Assembly: GCA_947258975.1 (NCBI GenBank) | Contig: CAMYKK010000036.1 | Span: 1-57,593 of the forward strand | Direction of reading: 5' to 3' | Origin: an uncultured Gammaproteobacteria bacterium | GTDB lineage: Bacteria > Pseudomonadota > Gammaproteobacteria > Arenicellales > JAANXG01 | Length of the DNA stretch: 57,593 nt | Shown: positions 43,593 through 53,300 of the stretch, piece by piece | How the letters are laid out: every line of letters starts with the position of its first letter | Numbering within the stretch: position 1 is the stretch's first letter | The notes under the pieces: generated by a model | The model's input: the letters and a program-made list of their open reading frames with translations, nothing else | What the model was told of the DNA's origin: nothing | Database searches by the model: none | Program-made: the position numbers and the translations under genes

Positions 43593-45337
43593 TCAAGACA
43601 GCATCGTGTAGGTTATTTTTCCTGGCTGTATTGGCCAACTGCAGCACCGCATCAGCGGGACTCTTTGATAGCGCGCATAATCTGACCGCGACCGGACCCG
43701 GACCAATTAAAGCGCCGGGCGTCACCGAGCTGTGCGTGTTCTGCCACACCCCCCACAATGCGAATCCAACCGGGGCCCTTTGGAATCGGGAACTCTCGGG
43801 ACAGGTGTACACCCTCTACGAGAGTTCCACATCGAAGCTCGAAGAATTCGGCCGCAGTGAGCAGCCCACCGGGTCGTCCCGTTTATGCCTCTCGTGCCAC
43901 GACGGCACCCTGGCATTGGGTAATCTGCGTGTGCCCCCCCGCACCGGGCGCGCCACACTCAGCCCGCTCACCGGTAAAGCATCCTTGGGCATCGATCTAT
44001 CCGATGACCACCCGGTTTCGTTCTACTACGATCGCGAACTCGCGCTGCAGCGGGGACGACTGGCACAGCCGAGCGAACTTATCCATGAACTTCCGTTGGA
44101 TGCCGCCGGACGCATGCAGTGTACGACATGCCACGATCCCCACGACGACCCATATCGGAAATTCTTGCGTATGGATGACCGCGGCGGGACGTTCTGTTTG
44201 AGCTGCCACGTCATACCGGATTGGGCAGGGTCGGTCCATGCAAATTCTCCCGCGACGCCGCGGAGACCCGGGGCCGCCCCGTGGCCGGTGGATTCCCCGT
44301 TTGCGACCGTCGCGGAAAATGGCTGTGGGAGTTGTCACCGGCCACACTCCGCTCCCGGCGCCCATCGCTTATTGAGCGACGCCAGTCTCACGGGTGTGTG
44401 TCTGGCATGCCACGACGGTAACGTCGCCGAGCAGAACATCGAGGACGAGTTTCAAAAAACGAGCGCCCATCCGATCAGTACCGCGGACACGACCCACGAG
44501 CCGGATGAGGATCCTGTCACCATGCAACGCCATGTTACTTGCGTGGACTGCCACAATGCACACCGGACGGTCGCGACGTCGAAAACCGGCGTGGGTGGAA
44601 CAACGCAGTTATGGGGTGTCAACGCCGTCAACTTGTCCGGGGACCCGATCAGCGAGGCCACCCAGGAATACGAAGTGTGCTTCAAGTGTCACGGTATCTT
44701 AGAAGAAGATACCCTGGGAATCATCCGCGAAGACAACGTCCGCAATGTGCGCGTGGAAATCAGCCCGGCTAATCGTTCATTTCACCCGGTCGCCGGGTTG
44801 GGAGCCAATCCGAGCGTGACCGGATTCGAACCCGGCATCTCCGCCAGCAGTATCATCAACTGCACCGACTGCCACAACAATGACGAGGCGGCCCCCGGAT
44901 CCACCGCGCCACGCGGGCCCCACGGTTCCCGCTATGCCCCGCTGCTAGCGGCCGAGTATCAGACCGATGATCCTACGCCGGAATCGGCACAGAGCTACGA
45001 GCTTTGTTATCGATGTCACAATCGAAGTGCCCTCATCAACAATCAGGGAGATGGTTTCTCGCATGCCGTTCATGTGGTCGATCAACAAGCCTCCTGTGCA
45101 ACGTGTCACGACGCACACGGATCGCGAAATAACGCGCATCTGATCAATTTCATGCTGGTGGACCGCAACGGCCAGGCGGTCGTGAGCCCGTCCAGCAGTG
45201 GTCGCCTCGAGTACGACGAGATGGGAATGGGTGGTGGTGAGTGCTACCTCAATTGTCATGGCGCCGATCATGATCCGATACCCGGGTTGGAAGAGGAAGC
45301 GGGCATGACCACCCCGCTGACTCCACTGCGGCGCTAA
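43589..45337 (+). CDS. Twelve-haem c-type cytochrome with OmcE-like N-terminal module
   Basis: The TTG start overlaps the NHL stop (TTGA), with CGGAGGA about 9 bases upstream, and starts a signal peptide (LFFLAVLANCSTASA). The 582-residue protein has 11 CXXCH motifs (CVFCH, CLSCH, CTTCH, CLSCH, CGSCH, CLACH, CVDCH, CFKCH, CTDCH, CYRCH, CATCH) and a last CYLNCH, which is CX3CH. The first four haems repeat the tetrahaem-family pattern: CVFCHTPHN, ALWNRE, CLSCHDG, DDHPVSF, CTTCHDPHD. So a tetrahaem module appears fused to an eight-haem part. No lipobox or anchor is seen. It is probably the extracellular terminal partner of the conduit. Confidence 0.92.
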   Translation: MIKTASCRLFFLAVLANCSTASAGLFDSAHNLTATGPGPIKAPGVTELCVFCHTPHNANPTGALWNRELSGQVYTLYESSTSKLEEFGRSEQPTGSSRLCLSCHDGTLALGNLRVPPRTGRATLSPLTGKASLGIDLSDDHPVSFYYDRELALQRGRLAQPSELIHELPLDAAGRMQCTTCHDPHDDPYRKFLRMDDRGGTFCLSCHVIPDWAGSVHANSPATPRRPGAAPWPVDSPFATVAENGCGSCHRPHSAPGAHRLLSDASLTGVCLACHDGNVAEQNIEDEFQKTSAHPISTADTTHEPDEDPVTMQRHVTCVDCHNAHRTVATSKTGVGGTTQLWGVNAVNLSGDPISEATQEYEVCFKCHGILEEDTLGIIREDNVRNVRVEISPANRSFHPVAGLGANPSVTGFEPGISASSIINCTDCHNNDEAAPGSTAPRGPHGSRYAPLLAAEYQTDDPTPESAQSYELCYRCHNRSALINNQGDGFSHAVHVVDQQASCATCHDAHGSRNNAHLINFMLVDRNGQAVVSPSSSGRLEYDEMGMGGGECYLNCHGADHDPIPGLEEEAGMTTPLTPLRR

Positions 45338-45386
45338 ATCTCGCTGCGCATCAGTTTCGACACCTAGCGACAGCGTTAAGTTTTGC

Positions 45387-45411
45387 TTGGGCGCGGCGTT
45401 GCAGCGCCCAA
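45387..45411. terminator. Hairpin between convergent genes
   Basis: TTGGGCGC pairs with GCGCCCAA over a 9-base loop, between the 12-haem gene and the cytochrome c' gene. No U-tract is present, so function as a terminator is uncertain. Confidence 0.4.
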
Positions 45412-45450
45412 CGCGCGCCCATTATCCGGCCTCCTCGGTGCCGTTGCGGG

Positions 45451-46218
45451 TCAGCGAAACTCCGCGTGGCACGCGAGGCAACCCGCGTTCCACATTTGCG
45501 CCAGTCCCTTCTCGATGATATCCGACTCACCACGCGTTGCACCTTCCTCGATTTTATCTGCCGCGCCAACCAAATTGGCCGCATGCCCACGGAACTTGTT
45601 CCGCGCTGCCGTATCCGAGATATTGAAAGTGCTGCGAATTATCGGGTCCCATGACATAATTTGACCCACTGATGCCATGGATCGCGCGCCACGCGCCGCG
45701 ACCGAATAATCGTTCAGCAGCAGACCGCGATTTATTTCCCGCCATGCGCTCACGAAGCTGGTCATGAATAGAGTCGAGGACTTCAACATGCCCTGGCGAT
45801 CCCTGAACGCCTTGTGACAAGACAAGCAGGATTTGTTCAGCAAGTCTCCAAGACCCGCCACAACCAAGGTTCCATTTTCGTCGCTGGCGGCGCGGCCAAT
45901 CTTTTCAGCTATGTCTTCTTGTAGCTTCAGGTAAGCATCGAATTCCGCTTTATCACTCGGCCTGAAGCCAAGCTTGGACACATCCCAGGTCTGAATCTCA
46001 CGCGCGCGATTGGTCAATTCCCGCGCGGCGTTCGCGACGCCGGTAAAGTCCTCTACAGCAAGGGACTCCCCTATCGCATTCGTCGCTTGGAGGTTCGCGA
46101 GCATTGCCCTTGATAGTGGCCGAAGATCGGCGGAAACAACCAACGGTATGGCAATCAAAATAACCGGGAACATCATCACCGGAAAGGCCTTGAAACTTCG
46201 GAAACTTCGGAATGTCAT
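45451..46218 (-). CDS. Di-domain cytochrome c'-like protein
   Basis: GGAGGATAAC precedes the ATG. A signal peptide (VMMFPVILIAIPLVVSA) is followed by two helical domains, each ending in a cytochrome c'-type haem site: NKSCLSCHKAFRD near residue ~135 and NAGCLACHAEFR at the C-terminus. Single-domain cytochrome c'/c556 proteins carry one such site at the C-terminal end of a four-helix bundle, so this 255-residue protein is a tandem duplication. The haem iron would be five- or six-coordinate, possibly binding NO. It is convergent with the conduit operon and is probably periplasmic. Confidence 0.85.
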   Translation of the reverse strand: MTFRSFRSFKAFPVMMFPVILIAIPLVVSADLRPLSRAMLANLQATNAIGESLAVEDFTGVANAARELTNRAREIQTWDVSKLGFRPSDKAEFDAYLKLQEDIAEKIGRAASDENGTLVVAGLGDLLNKSCLSCHKAFRDRQGMLKSSTLFMTSFVSAWREINRGLLLNDYSVAARGARSMASVGQIMSWDPIIRSTFNISDTAARNKFRGHAANLVGAADKIEEGATRGESDIIEKGLAQMWNAGCLACHAEFR

Positions 46219-46467
46219 GGGTTATCCTCCTTCAGCACGAATATAGTTAAAAACGGGGTCCGGTACAAATATGCGCTAATTCACGGGCCGTGCGGGTTAA
46301 ATCTGCATGGATTCGGCTCACCAAACCAGCCTTGTTGTTGGCGCATAAATTCACACGGGCGGTTGCAGCGATCACCACCTACGACCTACTGCCGATCCCG
46401 TGCTTCACGTGCTACGCACCGGGTCAGTGTCGCCCACATTTGACACCAAGGCAGCGCCGCGATCGCG

Positions 46468-46525
46468 CAGAATGACAATACCGCTGCACTCGTTCGGAAT
46501 CACAAGTGTGCCTGTCTTCCTGAGG
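46468..46525 (+). repeat. 58-base direct repeat, copy 1
   Basis: Matches 46571-46628 at all but two positions. Spacing between starts is 103 bases. Confidence 0.85.
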
Positions 46526-46570
46526 CATGCAAGAAAAGGACCGCAAGATTTTTCACTCGCCATGCTCGCT

Positions 46571-46628
46571 CAGAATGACAATACCGCTACACTCGTTCGG
46601 AATCACAAGTGTGCCTGTCATCCTGAGG
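46571..46628 (+). repeat. 58-base direct repeat, copy 2
   Basis: Second copy of the unit starting CAGAATGACAATACCGCT. It is followed directly by TAGAACGACGTAGGATCTTGG. Confidence 0.85.
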
Positions 46629-46791
46629 AGTAGAACGACGTAGGATCTTGGGGTTCTTCGCCAGCCTGCGGGATCCCGGTTGCACTATCTCGGCCACCGA
46701 GCCGATACGATCGCAGGCGCGGCACGCGCACGGCCGCGGAATTGATATCGTTGATCACGCGTCAGTGGCTCATTGTGCCACAATGCCCAAT

Positions 46792-47208
46792 TCAGTCGTG
46801 CTCGTCCGCGGTGCGAAATACCGTACCAGTGAACGTCGCGATCACGCGCTGGTCCGCCTCCCGGGTCACCTTAATGCGGTAGGTCGCCAACCGTTGCGAG
46901 CAGGTCTCCTCCTCGGCGGTGGCTCTGAGAACGTCGCCGCAACGCGCGGCCACTGCGTAGGTAATGTGGGCGTCGATACCCGCAGCCACACGGCCCGCGG
47001 AATTCGAGGCCAGACCGAATCCATAGTCGGCCAGTGAGAACAGGAATCCACCATGGCACGTGCCATTGAAATTGAGATGATCCTCATCGACACGGGCGCG
47101 TACGACAGCGCGCCCCGGACCGCAATCAACCACCTCCGCACCCAGTAGGCGCATAAAGCGGTCCCGGGCCGCCAGTCGCCGCACGCGTGCTGCTGCATCG
47201 TCGGTCAC
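46792..47208 (-). CDS. PaaI-like hotdog-fold thioesterase
   Basis: A 138-residue protein starting at GTG (GAGGA 7 bases upstream). It has the PaaI-type NFNGTCHGGFLFSLADY segment, with HGG and Asp of the hotdog active site. Length is normal. The family hydrolyses acyl- or arylacyl-CoA, as in phenylacetate breakdown. No phenylacetate genes are in the window. It is a single gene on the minus strand and looks unrelated to its neighbours. Confidence 0.85.
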   Translation of the reverse strand: MTDDAAARVRRLAARDRFMRLLGAEVVDCGPGRAVVRARVDEDHLNFNGTCHGGFLFSLADYGFGLASNSAGRVAAGIDAHITYAVAARCGDVLRATAEEETCSQRLATYRIKVTREADQRVIATFTGTVFRTADEHD

Positions 47209-47231
47209 AATATGATCCTCGAAGGAGTTGC

Positions 47232-47343
47232 GGGGACAGTATACGTAATGGCGTTGATGCGTCGTGGGGTCAACATACCTATTTGCGTAATAACGAGGAC
47301 ATTATTTCGAAATGCAAAAAAACTACTTAAGTGCACTGTCCCC
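47232..47343. mobile_element. Short inverted-repeat element (MITE-like remnant)
   Basis: GGGGACAGTATACGTAAT at the left and CTTAAGTGCACTGTCCCC at the right form imperfect inverted repeats around ~75 bases with no ORF. The GGGGACAGT..ACTGTCCCC ends occur around REP-associated or IS-derived elements. It lies between the thioesterase and the toxin operon. Confidence 0.5.
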
Positions 47344-47487
47344 GAATTTCGGTCCGAAATCCGAACTTGGGATAATTCTACTGCGGCGGCGGAAAACTCG
47401 ACCCACTGTAACAATTTCTCTCGTTAACTGGCCCGCTGTTCCCCCGTCAACTCGTATAATTTGTTTGAATTTCCCACCCGCTGTATT

Positions 47488-48528
47488 TCAATAGTCGTAT
47501 CCCACGATGTCATAGAAACGCTTCCAGATGGCACAGGCGCCGGCGTGTTCGGTTCCTTTATTCGACACTCCGGTATGGGCAGGCGCTTTCACCACGTCGT
47601 TATGCAATTCCCTCCTGACCAACTGCATGGTGCAGGTACCATCAATTGGATCAAAATCATCCAGATGGTGCCAAACAAAACCTTCGGGCGCCAACTTTCC
47701 GGAGGGAATATCAGACGCGGGAATATCCGCTACCTCAATTGCGCGCCGGAAGTCCTCATCGTAATTACCGGACATCTTGATCCTGATATTGGCGTTTTCC
47801 CGCGCGCCAAGACCATTTCCCGGGTAGATATACTCTCCTATGAATGCATCGTCGAAGAGATTGAAGTCCGGGGCATAACCTCGTCCTCGAACACCGGGCG
47901 CGAGACCGATTTCTCCCGGTAGCGGATACTCGACGTCCGGGTAATCTATGCCCGTCGCGTTCTTGAACGCCTCCTTATCGAAACCAAACTTCGCCAAATC
48001 ATCCTGATACTCATCCAACACCTGTCTAAACCTCGCCATCTTGATCTCAGGCAGCTGCGCGCTGTAGGTCAGAAAATTGTCCATGAATTTTCCCAACGGC
48101 CCTCGATAAACCAGGTAGCCCAACTCGTCAAACAGATCGTAGTTTTCTGCCAAAAACCTAACCCCATAACGCAGGTCATAAAGCTTTTGCAGCGAGTCGT
48201 ACACGGCCGTATCTGGATTCGGCCGCAGAGCCTTCTTGAATGCCAAGACACTCTCTCTCAACTCGCTGTAACCGTCGCCAGCCATATTACGGACGAAGGT
48301 TGCAAAAAGCGTCTGCCGTGTTTCCACAAAAACGAGCAGATCCTCCAGCTGGAGCGCGCGCAAGTTTCTATGGTTGACAAAAAATGCAAAGCATCCCAGG
48401 ACTATACCGTTCTCCGGGACGTAGACCGGATTAAAGTTCAGGCGCCTCGCGAGCCATGGGTAAAGGCTGGTTATGCGCAGTTTGATAATCGCGTTCTTAA
48501 CACCAAATCGGCTGCTGGATGTGCTCAT
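47488..48528 (-). CDS. WHH-type HNH/Endonuclease VII-fold nuclease toxin
   Basis: A 346-residue protein. The C-terminal ~100 residues carry the WHH nuclease toxin pattern: KMSGNYDEDFRRA, then PEGFVWHHLDD (Trp286-His287-His288), GTCTMQLV (299-304), ELHNDV (His309) and AHTG (His318). WHH and related HNH/Endo VII domains are metal-dependent DNases found at the ends of polymorphic toxins. The N-terminal ~250 residues are unfamiliar and contain helices and hydrophobic stretches. There is no signal peptide. It is the last gene of a three-gene minus-strand operon, starting 7 bases after the stop of the upstream gene with no clear Shine-Dalgarno, so translation is probably coupled. No immunity gene follows before the mobile-element remnant. 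Confidence 0.82.
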   Translation of the reverse strand: MSTSSSRFGVKNAIIKLRITSLYPWLARRLNFNPVYVPENGIVLGCFAFFVNHRNLRALQLEDLLVFVETRQTLFATFVRNMAGDGYSELRESVLAFKKALRPNPDTAVYDSLQKLYDLRYGVRFLAENYDLFDELGYLVYRGPLGKFMDNFLTYSAQLPEIKMARFRQVLDEYQDDLAKFGFDKEAFKNATGIDYPDVEYPLPGEIGLAPGVRGRGYAPDFNLFDDAFIGEYIYPGNGLGARENANIRIKMSGNYDEDFRRAIEVADIPASDIPSGKLAPEGFVWHHLDDFDPIDGTCTMQLVRRELHNDVVKAPAHTGVSNKGTEHAGACAIWKRFYDIVGYDY

Positions 48529-48535
48529 TGCGGCG

Positions 48536-50347
48536 CTAACGAGTCAGTTTACAAAGCGTACACGTTTTGTTGCTATACGAAGTAAACGCCATGCCCGCAT
48601 CATCCAATATTCTGAGTTCCTCATCGGTCAGATGAAATACGCGCTTGATCTCTTGCAAAACATCATCAGCGAGTTTTGCGCCATTCCTGATTGCGTCAAA
48701 CACCGCATCGATCAGCCGAACCACTTCGTCTTTACCCTTTCTCAGCAGATCCAATAACTTTTCAATTATTGACAGTATCGACGCCAAGGAGAATGACGCG
48801 GCTTCACCGACTAGCCGGCGCGTGCCCGCGGTAACTACCGCGAACACATCGGTACCGATATTCCCAAATTTCTTCATCGCCGATCCCACAGACGCCAGTC
48901 CGCCCGAATAGATCATGCCGGCAACGATCTCGGCAATGAAGCCGACGAAGCCACCGATGAAATACGCCACCTTCTCAACGCTGATCATCCCGGCCAAAGC
49001 CATCGGATTCAACTTGCTGAGCTGTGCCTTGACAGCTTCATACGCGTTGGCAAGCAAGGTTACAAAATCAGTCTCGAACGCGGTCTGGATCAGTTCATCG
49101 ATGGTTTCTAAAGCCCTTGGCAACAGCGTCTGTGCACTGTTGGCACCTTCGCCAACAAGGCCCAGTCCTTTGAACAGGTAGCCCACGAGATCGACAATGC
49201 CCAACACCGCTTCGACGATGGCGTTCCATAGTCCGCAGTAAAAGGCGTTCAACGCGTTGAGCCATTTACTACCGACGTTGAGATAGAATTGTACAAAATC
49301 CCGTGTGCCGGAAAGCAAACGTTCAACAAGGTCCTCGATCATTTGATAACTCTGATCCAAAAAGCTGCTGATCCCCTCAGGAATCACATAAGAGCCCCCC
49401 GGTAATTGAGACAGCGCCGCCCATTGGGATTGGGTTGCCCGGAGATTGGCGCGTAATCCTTGGTCGATGAGCCGGGCGACTTCGTCGATCGCCGCCTCGC
49501 CGCCGGTTTCGAGCGCAGTCAAGACGTCCTGGCTGTAGGGGAACAATACCGGTTCGAATCCGGTTCCGGCATCGGCACTGGTTGCTTTTGCTTGCGGGTC
49601 CCAATGGTGATCCTTGAATTTAACGTAGTCCCGCAGTCCCTTGGTTACCGTCAGAACGCCCTCGCCTAGGAACTTGTAAACAGGTGTCAGAATGACCGTT
49701 CCAAAATTTACCGCCTGGAAGATCCCGATCAGTGTGGATCTGGTTGCGTTAACAATCTCGCCGGTGCGGATCAGTTCATTAATCTGCTGATCCGTGAATT
49801 GGATCTGCAGGTTCTGTTCATTTCCCTCATTGGTAAACTCAAACTGGTTGACGCCAGCGCCAATGACATCTGCAATATCTTTGCGCTTGCTCAAATCGTC
49901 CCGAAAATCCACACCGATCTTCACGTACGCGCTGCCATCGCTGAAAAAATCCCGGCTGTTGTCTTCCAGAAATAGGCAGACCTCGTTGGGCAATGGTTCG
50001 GTCTTGTCGAATGCCTTGCGGAGATAGCTATCGTCCCGGGATACGAACACCTTGGTCGTATAGGGCATATCCGGAGTTTGGTCCGCGCCATACAGACTGC
50101 TCATACCCGGATCAATCAGGTCCGTAACGTCTTCCACGTAAAACGCACTCACGTTGGTTTCGGTGACGATATCGACACCACCCAGTGAAGTCGTATCCGC
50201 ATTGAAAAAGAATGTTTCCTGAGTCTGGGTGGCAGTGTTCGAAAACGGACTTTCCATGAATGCGCTGGGCGACCGATACGGCTCATCCGCCCCGGGGAAT
50301 AATTCCGGATAGGGAAACACCGGTCCTAGATCCTTTTCGTCGGACAA
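48536..50347 (-). CDS. Large protein with hydrophobic helices, possible toxin translocator
   Basis: A 603-residue protein starting at TTG, with AAGGATAAGG in front that also covers the stop of the upstream gene (gap 5 bases). The first ~170 residues are strand-rich and acidic. From ~210 on there are many helical, partly hydrophobic segments (ILTPVYKFLGEGVLTV, WNAIVEAVLGIVDLVGYLF, KVAYFIGGFVGFIAEIVAGMIYSGGLASVG) that could insert in a membrane. It ends FTSYSNKTCTLCKLTR. There is no family match. Its place between a large structural protein and a nuclease suggests a translocation or pore component. That is inference. Confidence 0.65.
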   Translation of the reverse strand: MSDEKDLGPVFPYPELFPGADEPYRSPSAFMESPFSNTATQTQETFFFNADTTSLGGVDIVTETNVSAFYVEDVTDLIDPGMSSLYGADQTPDMPYTTKVFVSRDDSYLRKAFDKTEPLPNEVCLFLEDNSRDFFSDGSAYVKIGVDFRDDLSKRKDIADVIGAGVNQFEFTNEGNEQNLQIQFTDQQINELIRTGEIVNATRSTLIGIFQAVNFGTVILTPVYKFLGEGVLTVTKGLRDYVKFKDHHWDPQAKATSADAGTGFEPVLFPYSQDVLTALETGGEAAIDEVARLIDQGLRANLRATQSQWAALSQLPGGSYVIPEGISSFLDQSYQMIEDLVERLLSGTRDFVQFYLNVGSKWLNALNAFYCGLWNAIVEAVLGIVDLVGYLFKGLGLVGEGANSAQTLLPRALETIDELIQTAFETDFVTLLANAYEAVKAQLSKLNPMALAGMISVEKVAYFIGGFVGFIAEIVAGMIYSGGLASVGSAMKKFGNIGTDVFAVVTAGTRRLVGEAASFSLASILSIIEKLLDLLRKGKDEVVRLIDAVFDAIRNGAKLADDVLQEIKRVFHLTDEELRILDDAGMAFTSYSNKTCTLCKLTR

Positions 50348-50352
50348 AGGCC

Positions 50353-53300
50353 TTATCCTTCCGGAGAGGACGCCTCACCCGGGCCACCAAGAATGGCGCT
50401 CGACGAGTCGAGATTTGTGGTGGTCTCACCGTCCTCGACGTCCGGGCAACAGGGCAGACCCCCTTCATTCAGATATACGGAATCCCCCTGCACGATGGTG
50501 AGTGACGTGGGCACCCTGGTTTGCCAGGATTCTTCCACCACACCCTCAATCTCCTGAAGCTCCTCGGCAATGGAAAGATACAGATCATCGTCGGTATCCA
50601 AAACCAGATCGCCACCATTCCAAATATCACCGGTTTCCATGTAATAGCTCACCGCATCTTCAAATCCCGGGCGTACGGGTGCAGCGACCCTGGCCATGCC
50701 GCTTTGCAGGAACGCCTGAAATGTGGGATCCGGGGCATACTCCATTTGCATCAGTTCATACCAGTCGCACGGATCGGCCCAGTAATACGGGTAGAACAAA
50801 TATGACATATTCGCCCAATCGAAGGCCTGCTCGAAAAATTTCACATGGGAGGAATACTTTTCAAGATTTTCGTTTTGCTTGACCGTAGCGGTACACGCGC
50901 CCTTCCTATAAAAATTCTTGCCCACGGGAATGCCGAATGGCTTTGTCAACATCTCGATGCACACGCGCTGTATTTCACGCATCTCCAGGGATCGATTGAA
51001 ACCTCGGTGAGTGCTGTCGGCAGTGCCATCCTCGGTCTGGGCTTTGGACTGCTCCGCCTCCAGTTCGTCATCGTAAGCCTGAAGCTCATCTTCGTACGCA
51101 CGCATCACCAAATCGTAGGCATTATTCTGCCAGTCGCTTAAGATGCTGCCCTTCAGCTCCAGAATCGCGAATACGCTGACCATGAATGTGTTGACGTTCT
51201 TGCACGAGACCTGCACCGGAAGACTCGTCGACCAGTTCTGGTTGAAGTTACGATGTATGTCTTTGCTGAAATTACGCATACCATCCTTTTTCGCGATATT
51301 TTCCCGGCCCGGGTCCCACACGTAGTCCTTATCGCCAATACCGAGATTGAACTTTGTGTTGTGCTCCAAGGTCGAATATTTGTATTCGAAAGTGATGTCG
51401 GCGTCCGCGGACACCGCGTGATACTCGGGCGGAAGCAGGAGCTCGAAGTTGTACGAACGGTCTTTCATATCCGGCGGCGTTACCGGAGCAAATCCATCGC
51501 TGACCAGACTTTCCAGCGGCAACGGATCCGGAATGGTCACGCCATACAACCGTCCATACTCTAGATAATTATCTTCATTAAACACTGACGGATCGGTGAT
51601 GCCATTTTCGCTTGGGTGTATCGGCGCCTCGAGCACGGTGGTGTAATTCTGTGCTTCCTCTTCTTTTTTTTCCGCTAACAGTTCCAGCATGAATTTGTAG
51701 CCAAAAGCCGGTTCCGGGATCATGAATTCGTACATCAGGCGCTTGCCATAGTTTATTAACCGGTTGGTGTAGATAATATCCACCCAACGATATACACCCG
51801 TTACATGCTGATCCCCGGCCCGGTTATCGAATCCATGGCGGTTGCTTTCTTCAAATTCCTTGAGTATTCGCGATGTCCGCTTATCTGTTGTCTTTTGCAC
51901 AACGCGTTCCAACGCGCGCTGAGTAACCTCTTCGGCGTACGTCTTGGCCGCTGAATCCGATGTCGAAGCGGAAGTTGATGAGTTGAAATCCACATAAGCA
52001 CCGGTACTGACCTCGGCTCCAAAAGCGTTTCCAGACACTCCCAATGACGCTCCCATTGACCGGCTGTCGTCTTCGCTGAGGACCGTTGCGACCTCGGTTT
52101 GCAGTTCGTCTCGCTCCGTGGTTGCGGTATCGGACAAATCCTCGACTTCCAGCTCCGTGGTCAGCTCTTCACTGACTTCGGTGCTTACTTTGTTCCGGGT
52201 GTGCCGTTCCTTATATTCGCGCGCGAGGATGTTTTCGATGCGTGAGACTTCGCCGGGCACGTAGCAGCAGACTTCCTGCTCCACTTTCCTATAGACCGCC
52301 ACACCAACGTCGTTGACCCCGTAATGCTCCACGCCTGAGCCAGCCGGTGCGGCGATCGGCAACATCGGTTCATCTGCCGGTATACCCTTGATTTCCGCGC
52401 AGCCATTGGTGAGATCATTTGCCGTATTGCCGGTCACGTCAAAGACCAATTCAGTGCCATCGTCCAATGCCATGTCCCCCGACAGCGTAAAAAGCCCGTT
52501 CGCGTTACGACCCAATTTGTTGCCGGGAAAAAGTTTCAGATGTAAATACGCGCCCGACTGGCTTAACGTCTCCATTTGCTTGCCGGCGATCGGCTGTTGG
52601 TCACCGAAAGACAGCGTATAACCAGCGGCGGTAACGAACGCGTCCTTGCGGCCCGTATTGATTGTCATGTACAGAGTTTGGTTCTTTACATTGTTGGCAG
52701 CTTCTTCAAGTTCGTTGTTCATGAATGAGATCGTGAAGCAGTAGGCATCATCCGCTTTGCGCTCAATCACGTGGCCACGGGACACGATCACCTTGCGGTT
52801 CCTGCCTCTCCCACGTGCACCCTTAGAGAACGCACGCTTTGCTCCCGCTCGCAAGTCGCCGCTCACCTTGCCAACGCTCACGTCCGTACTGGGCAGCGCG
52901 GCAACGAACTCTTCCGCGGCGGCAGATAGGGTGACTTCCGGGTCACCCTTCAACTCGGCGACGCTGAGTCTGGACCTCGCCCGGCGACTGGCGCCCACGC
53001 TCCGACCTTGCAGTTCGGAATCGATCGTCCTGAGCCGCATGTTTCGATCCGCGGCGACGCCCATCTCATGCGTCGCCTGCAAGTCGGAAAAGTTAAGATA
53101 CTTTTTTGCCTCCGCGGAGTCCTCCTTGATATCCCGCTGCCGGGAGACAGAGAAAACACTTGGTACCACTACTTTTGACCCTGCCATCCGCTTCAATAAC
53201 AAACGAATCTTTTCTTCTTTGCTGGGCGGCAGCGGATCTCGCGGCGTGTCGATGAGTTCTTCTGCGCGTTGGCCGATAGACTTTTCCTTTAGGATCTGTA

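Larger units (their letters stand above)
46219..46791. other. Intergenic region with 58-base direct repeats
   Basis: A 573-base gap with no supported gene. It holds the promoter of the cytochrome c' gene on its left and two 58-base direct repeats. The segment at 46617-46670 resembles the widespread intergenic motif TGTCATCCTGAGGAG..GGATCTTGGGGTTCTTCG. Confidence 0.55.

Noticed and set aside
46400-46700. 58-base repeats as a CRISPR array
   Set aside because: Only two copies and the repeat is longer than a CRISPR repeat, with 45-base unique spacing only once. No cas genes.
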